Shown here piece after piece: positions 56,449-64,000 of a DNA stretch of 64,000 nucleotides; positions within the stretch are counted from its first letter, which is position 1, and every line of letters starts with the position of its first letter. The translations under genes were made by a program, and so were the position numbers. Below the pieces are notes generated by a model that did not search any database, had not been told where the DNA came from, and worked only from the letters and a program-made list of their open reading frames with translations. Origin of the DNA: Cladorhizidae sp. MBARI D1340-BT2 (lineage: Eukaryota > Porifera > Demospongiae > Poecilosclerida > Cladorhizidae); the NCBI GenBank assembly GCA_028752905.1, contig JAQNBH010000010.1:26268242-26332241 (forward strand). The letters run 5' to 3'.

Positions 56449-57672
56449 CTAAGTGTCATGTGAGCCTGCAAACTTCAAGTTCAGGCTCCCCCAGCAGCCA
56501 GGCAAGTCCATTCCACAGTCTCGATTGAACCACTCACACTTTGGTGCTAGGCTGATGTGCAGTGCCTCCTTCACTAGCAGTTCCTTCTGTCTTCTGGCCT
56601 GGTCCAAGATAGCGGCTTCCTCCCACAAAATAGGATGTCCATTATCCATGCATGTTCAGCAATTGCAGACTTCTCTTTAGCACACTTTCTACAGGCATCT
56701 TGATGTTCTTTCACTCTGGTCTCCAGTCTTCTGATGGTCTCCCCTATGTAGTATTTCCCACAGCTACAAGGGATGCGGTACACACAACACATGAGTGCAT
56801 ATTAGTTCGTAAAACATCCTTCACTCTGCTCAGTTGTGTCCTCAGAGTTCTTCCCGATCAGAAAATGACTTTGATGTTGAACTTCCTGCAGACCCTCCTG
56901 ATGTCTTCACTCATCCCTGCTGCATTAGGAATCACTATCATAGGATCCTTCTTTTTAGACCCCTCATTGTGTACTTATCTTCCTTTCTGCATTTAGATGT
57001 ATCTGCAGATGAAAGGTTGATGAAGGCTTGCAGATAAACCATTCTCTATAAAGACCTTATTCAAATGATGTTCTTCAAATGATGTTCTTCCTTCCTAAGG
57101 TCCTCCTTCTCAGTCACTACTCTCGTGGCTCTATCATACAAGCTCTTCACCACTCCTTTTCTGACATGGATAGGATGATGTGATCTATAATCAAGGTACT
57201 GGTTGGTGCACATGGGTTTTCTGTAAACAGTTGCAGTTAGCTGTCCGTCTTCCTTCCTCTGTGTGGCAATCCAGAAAGGGCAACAATCCGTTCACTTCAA
57301 GCTCCATGGTAAACTTTATGGATGGCCTGATGTTGTTCAGATGGTCCAACAACTCCTGCTCACTTCCCTTCTTCACAATGCAGAAGGTATTATCCACATA
57401 TCTCTTCGCTTCAGTGGGGCAGTTGTAAGTGCCAATTCCTCAAAGAATTCCATATAAAGTTTGGCTACCACTGCAGATACTGGAGCGCCCATTGCTGCAC
57501 CCTGTTTCTGCTCGTAGTATTTTTCTTGATACCCGAAGTAGGTGGATTTTAGGAATAACTCCAACAGTTCAGAAATAGTGTCAGCATCTAGTGTAGTCCT
57601 CCCACGCAACATCTCATGTTTCATCAACATTCCAAAAATTACTTCCATAGCCTCATCAATGGGAACAATGGA
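56449..57672 (-). pseudogene. Penelope-like element: RT and GIY-YIG remnant (copy 2)
   Basis: Penelope-like elements encode a telomerase-related reverse transcriptase plus a GIY-YIG endonuclease. Minus strand: KSTYFGYQEKYYEQKQGAAM, then [20 protein letters not shown] (about 57540-57430), the catalytic box reading YVDN instead of YVDD after a frame change (about 57398), [18 protein letters not shown] (about 57320-57265), and finally YRIPCSCGKYYIGETIRRLE (about 56780-56720) and AIAEHAW. The N-terminal RT part is absent: the coding copy ends abruptly at about 57672 against an inverted partial copy. The loss of one catalytic Asp, stops and frame changes make it inactive. Confidence 0.85.
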
Positions 57673-58064
57673 TGGACATCCTATTTTGTGGGAGGAAGCC
57701 ACCATCTAGGCCAAAAGACGGAAGGAACTGCTAGTGAAGGAGGCATTGCATATCTGCCTAACATCAAAGTGTGAGCGGTTCAATTGAGACTGTGGAATGG
57801 ACTTGCCTGGCTGCTGGGGAGTCACTCTCAAGAGCCTAAACTTGAAGCTACTGCCGCCATATTTTATCCTATTTATTTACTTAAAATTTTTTTATTTTTA
57901 TATTGTTTTATTTATTTCAGGTTTTTATAATTTAATTATTTATGAATTTAATTTATTTTTCCATGTCCGGTTCACGTGCTAGATGTGTGTGCCGGTTCAC
58001 ATGTTGGACGTGTGTGCCGAGGTGTGTATTTGTAGCACCTGGTGGATAGTAGTCTTAGTGTCTC
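57673..58064 (+). mobile_element. Inverted partial Penelope end facing copy 2
   Basis: Plus-strand sequence from CATCCTATTTTGTGGGAGGA through GGACTTGCCTGGCTGCTGGG repeats the 3' coding end seen on the minus strand at 56449-56640. It is followed by AT-rich DNA (57860-57960) and the tail motif at 58065. The element is thus flanked by inverted terminal segments, an arrangement described for Penelope-like elements. Confidence 0.8.
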
Positions 58065-58150
58065 ATCATACCTGACGAAGGCTCGAGCAGGTAGTCGAAA
58101 CGTCAAGAGAATACAATTTCAAGTTGATTATTGAGAAGGTTATCGTAAAC
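58065..58150 (+). ncRNA. Penelope tail motif, hammerhead-like core (copy 6)
   Basis: CTGACGA at 58072, an imperfect stem (AGGCTCGAGCAGGTAGT), CGAAAC at 58096 and then CAATTTCAAGTTGATTATTG. Best-preserved copy of CUGANGA...GAAA in the window. Confidence 0.5.
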
Positions 58151-58595
58151 GTAATCAATTTCTTGTACAGTAGGTGCGGAGCGCTGAGTCGGGCTCGCTA
58201 GAAAGGATGACGTATTGTTGAACTGTTGCTAAGCAGAACCTGGAGAATATCGTACATGATACTCCATGTACAAATTGTCTTGTCCCCAGCAATGGAAGTC
58301 CAACTCTTGAGCTGTAAGAGCAAGTCACGACAACTGACACTCAACAAATAGAGTTTAGAACCAGAAAACTGCATATAGTATAAGGCACTAACAAAGGGTG
58401 GATGTTGATATAGACATCTGCTTAACAGGTGGTGTATATTAACTCGACCAAAATATGAACCATCTTGGTGGTCTTGTTTCCATATAGTGGGTCCCAATTA
58501 ATCTCTTTTACTGTCATAAATTTTGTGGAGTCCCAAATTACTTCCTATACACATGTAACATTTAAAAAAATGGGTTACTGTCCAGTAATTCTCAG
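58151..58595. other. No gene recognised
   Basis: SPPL2 intron 4. A TTGAACTGTTGCTAAGCAGA piece at 58217 is one stray unit of the 35-bp minisatellite at 44.9 kb, on the other strand. Nothing else seen. Confidence 0.5.
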
Positions 58596-58790
58596 TTGAC
58601 TTAACGAAATTACAATAACCTTCTCAATAATCCTTCTCAATAATCAACTTGAATTTTACTCTCTCGGCATTTCGACTAGATGCTCTAGCCTTCATCATGA
58701 ATAATGATGAAGGCTAGAGCATCTAGTTGAAACGCCAAGAGAGTAAAAATTGAAGTTGATTATTGAGAAGGTAATTTTAATGTTTATTTT
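58596..58790. repeat. Head-to-head pair of Penelope tail motifs (copies 7a and 7b)
   Basis: A minus-strand copy (58702-58600) and a plus-strand copy (58703-58790) meet at TTCATCATGAATAATGATGAA. The long inverted repeat parallels the pair at 12.3 kb. Confidence 0.87.
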
Positions 58791-59445
58791 CTAACTGGCA
58801 TGTTCTGTATTAAGCCTTTATTGAGAATAGTGGTGTCACATGACTATGTTGAGAATGAAATAAGCCTTTATTGAGAATAGTGGTGTCACATGACTAACTT
58901 GTATAATGTTGAGAATGTATTAAGCCTTTATTGAGAATAATGGTGTCACATGACTAACTTGTATAATGTTGAGAATGAATTAAGCCTTTATTGAGAATAG
59001 TGGTGTCACATGACTAACTTGTATAATGTTGAGAATGTATTAAGCCTTTATTGAGAATAGTGGTGTCACATGACTAACTTGTTCAATGTTGAGAATGAAT
59101 TAAGCCTTTATTGAGAATAGTGGTGTCACATGACTAACTTGTATAATATTGAGAATGAATTAAGCCTTTATTGAGAATAGTGGTGTCACATGACTAACTT
59201 GTATAATGTTGAGAATGAATTAAGCCTTTATTGAGAATAGTGGTATCACATGACTAACTTGTATAATGTTGAGAATGAATTAAGCCTTTATTGAGAATAG
59301 TGGTGTCACATGACTAACTTGTATAATGTTGAGAATGTATTAAGCCTTTATTGAGAATAGTGGTGTAACATGACTAACTTGTATAATGTTGAGAATGTAT
59401 TAAGCCTTTATTGAGAATAGTGGTGTCACATGACTAACTGTTGAG
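58791..59445. repeat. 60-bp minisatellite (SPPL2 intron 4)
   Basis: About eleven units of TTAAGCCTTTATTGAGAATA, GTGGTGTCACATGACTAACT, TGTATAATGTTGAGAATGAA; the first unit lacks AACTTGTATAA. Very high identity between units. Confidence 0.96.
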
Positions 59446-59695
59446 AAAGAAGTGGAAATATTCTTCTTACTTGACTCAATGTAGCATCACAGACTATTTT
59501 AGCTAGCTACTTGAATATTAGTGTTAAAACTGTGATCCTGATAATAGAATAACCCTGACATTAGCCAGTGCCAAGGATATGATATCAATTACCAGGGACT
59601 GACTGTACACGCAAGCTTGATATGCAAGGTGGGGTTGTTGTTTAGATTTGTTGTGAGATGTCCCTCTATCGTCCTCACTCTGTACATGTGCGCAG

Positions 59696-59966
59696 GTTAC
59701 CCCCCAACAATCTCCCGGTGTTCAAGTATCGTCCTAACATCGTCTTCTTCGTCGCAGTCCTCTTCTGTGTGGGCATGGTCCTGTGGTGGGCGGTGGAGCG
59801 CCACTCCGGCTATGCTTGGATTCTCCAGGATATCTTAGGATTTGCCTTCATTGCCATGCTTCTGTCTCGCCTGAAGTTCCTCCATGTATGGGTGGTGGCC
59901 GTGTTGATGGTGCTGCTCTTTTTCTACGACATCTTTATGGTGTTCATCACTCCATACTTTACAAGT
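59696..59966 (+). CDS. SPPL2: SPPL2-like protease exon 5 (TM4-TM6, catalytic YD)
   Basis: Begins LPPNNLPVFKYRPN, the conserved linker. Then TM4 (IVFFVAVLFCVGMVLWWAVE), TM5 with the conserved LQD (YAWILQDILGFAFIAMLL) and TM6 (VLLFFYDIFMVFITPYFTS). The catalytic aspartate of the YD motif is at 59928-59930. It ends in phase 0 at a GTAAGC donor. This is the diagnostic exon of the gene. Confidence 0.95.
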
Positions 59967-60185
59967 GTAAGCTGATAGGCATTCGGGGGAGGGGGAGGAT
60001 GTGAGTATATTGTTGTCTGAAGGTGATGTCATTACTTCAGTGTCCACCTACTCCCTCTCCCCCCCCTCTCTCCTCTCCTCCATCTTTTTCCTCCCTTTTC
60101 CCTCGCCTCCATCTTCTCAATGCCTCCCCTCGCCTCTTGCTTGTACCGCTGTGCAACCTTCCCCCCCCCCCCCCCCAAACTTCAG

Positions 60186-60315
60186 GATGGCATCAGTGTG
60201 ATGGAGAAGGCAGCCACCGGAGGGGGAGGTAGGGGGGGCTCAAGTGAAATACTCCCCGTGGTGTTCCTGGTTCCCAAATTCTGGTACCCCTCACCTCTGG
60301 AATCGACTTGCTCAG
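60186..60315 (+). CDS. SPPL2: SPPL2-like protease exon 6 (cytosolic loop before TM7)
   Basis: After a C-rich acceptor (ccccaaacttcag) it encodes DGISVMEKAATGG, a Gly-rich insert, then SSEILPVVFLVPKFWYPSPL, matching the SPPL2 loop (SxMxxVATG...LPMVLxVPxL). It ends in phase 1 at a GTGAGA donor. The next exon should carry the GFGD motif; it is not visible before the window end. Confidence 0.92.
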
Positions 60316-60424
60316 GTGAGAGGACCTTGACCTCTGGTTCACTCGTACTGTATGGTGCAATGATTTTTGAAGCAGTCGAAATTTTCATAGGAAGACAAGA
60401 ACTGGCTTAGAATAAAATTAGAAA

Positions 60425-60645
60425 AATTCATTTGTGCTTGATAGCATGCACATGTGTGCTTGATAGCATGCACATGTGTGCTTGATAGCATGCACATGTG
60501 TGCTTGATAGCATGCACATGTGTGCTTGTTACATGCACATGTGTGCTTGATAGCATGCACATGTGTGTTTGATAGCATGCACATGTGTGCTTGATACATG
60601 CACATGTGTGCTTGATACATGCACATGTGTGCTTGATAACATGCA
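60425..60645. repeat. 22-bp minisatellite (SPPL2 intron 6)
   Basis: About ten units of GTGTGCTTGATAGCATGCAC AT, with TAG deletions in three units. Minus-strand Cys/His-rich frames (ACACYQAHMCM-type) are artefacts. Confidence 0.95.
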
Positions 60646-61053
60646 GTTTGTATGTACGTACCACACAACTAGCCACGCCCAATGTCTGATTATGATTATG
60701 GTTTGGCATTTGTACAGGCTACTTGGTTACTGCACTACTTGTTGTGGCAGTCTTTAGGGGCTACCAGTTCATTGGGATATCTGGGCTGCTAGTAGTGTAG
60801 AGCAACTGCTATGGCAGAGAGCACCACCAACACTGCTGATATTTTGAGTGCTAGTAGTGTAGAGAGGGACCAACACTGCTGGTGTCTGGGTTTCTAGTAG
60901 TGAGGAGCAGCTGCTACCCTGCAATTAGCCTGCCACAAGTGCAATTAGCATGCCCCACTTCCTGGACTGCCCCATGGGTGAATATCTGGACTGCGACAAT
61001 AATTAGCATGCCCCTGCCAGGGGGGTTCATTATACTTGGACTGCGGCCACAGG

Positions 61054-61092
<39 letters not shown>

Positions 61093-61339
61093 TGTGTGTG
61101 TGTGTGTGTGAGCATGTATACACTCTAGAGAGCCCCATAGTAATGGCTAATCCTGTGTAAGGTTTCACTTTGGATTTCCTTTTTGGGCACAGCCTAATGC
61201 AGCTGATATTACTACAGTTGTTGGTTGTAGCTTACACCTTTCCCATGGCCTTCCCCACAGTAATAACAGATACACAAGTTGCTGCTCCTTAGTTACAAAT
61301 TTTCACCTGTGGAGTTCCTTCTTTGGAGAAAGTCAAGAG
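60646..61339. other. No gene; GT run
   Basis: Contains a GT dinucleotide run at 61055-61110 and otherwise unique sequence; no GFGD-encoding exon found. Confidence 0.7.
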
Positions 61340-61650
61340 ACCAGTCATTAGATATAGCTACAGTACAACAGTGGTTTGTAGCTAGAGCTTTCTCACAGCA
61401 CTGAGAGCTCCATCAACATTATACAGCCATTAGTTATAGCTACAACAGTGGGTTGTAGCTAGAGCTTTCTCACAGCACTGAGAGCTCCATCACATTATAC
61501 AGCCATTAGTTATAGCTACAACAATGGTTTGTAGCTAGAACTTTCTCACAGCACTGAGAGCTCCATCAACATTATACAGCCATTAGTGATACATAGCTAC
61601 AACAGTGGGTTGTAGCTAGAGCTTTCTCTTGGCCATAGCTCTATTGAAAA
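61340..61650. repeat. ~92-bp tandem repeat, about 3.5 units
   Basis: Units contain CATTAGTTATAGCTACAACA, GTGGGTTGTAGCTAGAGCTT and TCTCACAGCACTGAGAGCTC. Located in the intron after SPPL2 exon 6. Confidence 0.93.
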
Positions 61651-61662
61651 CATTATACAGCC

Positions 61663-62396
61663 TGTATAATGTGGCAGTGCACATGTGTGGGCTAATGCTA
61701 GCATTTCAGAGTCAGGATATAATGTGGCAGTGCACATGTGTGGGCTAATGCTAACATTTCAGAGTCAGGATATAATGTGGTAGTGCACATGTGTGGGCTA
61801 ATGCTAACATTTCAGAGTCAGGATATAATGTGGTAGTGCACATATGTGGGACATTTCAGAGTCAGGATATAATGTGGTAGTGCACATGTGTGGGCTAATG
61901 CTAGCATTTCAGAGTCAGGATATAATGTGGTAGTGCACATGTGTGGGCTAATGCTAACATTTCAGAGTCAGGATATAATGTGGTAGTGCACATGTGTGGG
62001 CTAATGCTAACATTTCAGAGTCAGGATATAATGTGGTAGTGCACATGTGTGGGCTAATGCTAACATTTCAGAGTCAGGATATAATGTGGTAGTGCACATG
62101 TGTGGGCTAATGCTAACATTTCAGAGTCAGGATATAATGTGGTAGTGCACATGTGTGGGCTAATGCTAACATTTCAGAGTCAGGATATAATGTGGCAGTG
62201 CACATGTGTGGGCTAATGCTAACATTTCAGAGTCAGGATATAATGTGGTAGTGCACATGTGTGGGCTAATGCTAGCATTTCAGAGTCAGGATATAATGTG
62301 GTAGTGCACATGTGTGGGCTAATGCTAACATTTCAGAGTCAGGATGTAATGTGGTAGTGCACATGTGTGGGCCAATGCTAGCATTTCAGTGCAAGG
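61663..62396. repeat. 53-bp minisatellite (intron after SPPL2 exon 6)
   Basis: About thirteen to fourteen units of ATAATGTGGTAGTGCACATG, TGTGGGCTAATGCTAACATT, TCAGAGTCAGGAT. One unit has lost the CTAATGCTA part (61845). Confidence 0.96.
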
Positions 62397-63415
62397 ATAA
62401 CCCAGGCTTGTAATCTTGAGAACATCAGAGCAAGATTACATAGCTTGGTGTGGTCTCAGCTGTATCATCAGAGCTTTTGTAACCTCATGGGATTTCCACT
62501 ATTTTTAATCTTACTCTTCACAAAAAGAAATGATGCAAGAAAGTCCCACATATGAATGAGCGGGGAAAATGTCTGACTTTTTAGTTCAGGCTCGAGCCAC
62601 CATTCTCAATTTCCCATTGGACGTCCCTGAATCTAGGAGATGTTGTCATGAAAGTAGCAATGCCACACACAGCTGGTGCTTCAAGGAGGGAGAGCGAAGG
62701 TTGATGAGTTCCAATGGGGGGGAGGGGGGGGGGACAGCTTCAGTAGAGACGAGTGGCATGTTTTGTGGCCCAGTTCTCAGAGTTCTCGGAGTTGGCACGT
62801 TCAGCTATTTAAAATTTTGTTTCGGCATCCCATTTCCCACTGTCACTAAGCTTCATCAGACTGCAACAGAACTCTGCAGCTCACCTGCTGATTGAGACAG
62901 GCTTTAGCATTCAAAGCATAATCTAGACACACATAAGATAGTGGCCTCAGAGCTGCTAGACACTTGAACATCTATAGCTGCAGTAGAAGATCCTCCCCTG
63001 CATGCCTGGACTTACTCCGTACAGAACAACAGATATGATGAAACGAGTGCATGCAGCATATTCATTTTTATCTCCCCCCTCCCTCCCTCCCTCCTCAATC
63101 TCGAAATAAAAGTGAGGATCCCAACCCCCTTAAATAGAACAATTTTGAGGTTATTAAGCCCCCTTACCAACTTTCATGCCAATAATTGGAGGTGTACAAT
63201 CACATCTACTGTAATGATCAAAACTGCGTAAATCTCGAAACTCTTAGCTCCTCAGGGGGCTATACAGAATGTCTATATACTGTAATAGTGCACTCACTGT
63301 GTATGCTCTCTTCAGGCATGTCATTTTCTATCTTGACGTTGGTGTTCAGCTTTGCTGCTCTCTCACCACTTTGTCTCGGCCTGTGGTGATGGTGTTGTTC
63401 ACTTCTCAGCGCTGT
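62397..63415. other. No gene confirmed
   Basis: A 108-codon plus-strand frame (62569-62895) contains a poly-G run and no known motif. No further SPPL2 exon recognised. Confidence 0.5.
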
Positions 63416-63419
63416 CATT

Positions 63420-63585
63420 CTTATCTTGTTGTTGCTGCTCACTTGTTGCTGCTGCTCACTTGTTGCTGCTGCTCACTTGTTGCTGCTGCTCACTTTTTGC
63501 TGCTGCTCACTTGTTGCTGCTGTTCACTTGTTGCTGCTGCTCAATTGTTGCTGCTGCTCACTTGTTGCTTCTGCTCAGGATTACT
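63420..63585. repeat. 18-bp GCTGCTGCTCACTTGTT minisatellite
   Basis: About nine units of TTGTTGCTGCTGCTCACT. The period is a multiple of three, so poly-Leu/Cys and Ala/His frames are open; not a gene. Confidence 0.95.
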
Positions 63586-63714
63586 CTCTCTCCATTTCTT
63601 TTCCTCTGCAAATCCAGATAGTGCTGTAGTCTCTCTGGCTGTTGTTGCTCCCACTGGTCTGGGGTCACTCCTCGATCTGTTTCTCACCTTTCATTTGGTA
63701 GTTAATGCTTCTGT

Positions 63715-64000
63715 GCAGGGCCATGTGGGGCTAAGCTGGCTCCTCCAGAGCTTCTCAGCAGGGCTATGCTGGCTCCTCCAGAGATTCTCAGCAGGGCCAT
63801 GTGAGACTATGCTGGTTCCTCTAGCTCTGAGCTTCTCAGCAGGGCCATGTGAGGCTAAGCTGGCTCCTCCAGAGCTTTACAGCAGGGCCATGTGAGGCTA
63901 TGCTGGCTCCTCCAGAGCTTCTCAGCAGGGCTAAGCTGGCTCCTCCAGAGCTTTACAGCAGGGCCGTGTGAGGCTATGCTGGCTCTTCTAGAGCTTCTCA
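63715..64000. repeat. ~35-bp minisatellite running off the right edge
   Basis: Units of AGCAGGGCCATGTGAGGCTA plus TGCTGGCTCCTCCAGAGCTTCTC with deletions; at least eight units visible and the array continues beyond the window. Confidence 0.93.

Noticed and set aside
62569..62895. 108-codon plus-strand frame near the right end
   Set aside because: Contains a poly-G-derived Gly run, no splice signals and no recognisable motif.
60316..64000. Search for the SPPL2 GxGD and PAL exons
   Set aside because: No stretch in any plus-strand frame encodes GFGD with the expected phase 1 acceptor; the exons are taken to lie beyond the window.

Overview
This window looks like nuclear DNA of an invertebrate animal, and a sponge (Porifera) seems most likely. 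The recognisable host genes are intron-rich metazoan genes with canonical GT-AG junctions. The transposons (hAT, Ty3/Gypsy, Penelope-like, LINE) are eukaryotic. There is no sign of operons or prokaryotic gene packing. The species call is an inference; no ribosomal or mitochondrial marker is present.

Two host genes are secure. On the minus strand, 23352 to 15830 holds three exons of a dUTP diphosphatase (DUT) covering conserved motifs 1-4; the exon for motif 5 was not found. On the plus strand, 39801 to 60315 holds six exons of a signal-peptide-peptidase-like protease of the SPPL2 class: a protease-associated (PA) lumenal domain, then six membrane segments ending in the catalytic YD motif. The GxGD and PAL exons must lie right of the window. 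The phases of all joins agree in both genes. Two further minus-strand exon-like blocks (23635-23490 and 35823-35481) probably belong to genes or isoforms I cannot name.

The rest is repetitive. Left part (1-12.5 kb): a decayed hAT transposase, a second hAT element with a related non-autonomous hAT element inserted in it (perfect 8-bp target duplication), a Penelope-like 3' end and a decayed Ty3/Gypsy element with one LTR. Middle (12.5-35 kb): minisatellites, the dUTPase gene, fold-back elements, a second decayed Gypsy, and LINE fragments on both strands. Right part (35-64 kb): minisatellites and the SPPL2-like gene, whose introns hold a third hAT transposase (TTF zinc finger/DUF4371 type), fold-back elements and a Penelope-like element with inverted ends.

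The most striking features are (a) over twenty unrelated minisatellite arrays, many inside SPPL2 introns, several with periods divisible by three that create long spurious reading frames; (b) nine copies of a Penelope tail motif with a hammerhead-like core, two pairs of them head to head; (c) nested insertions that give a relative order of events; and (d) frequent poly-G/poly-C runs at element and array edges.
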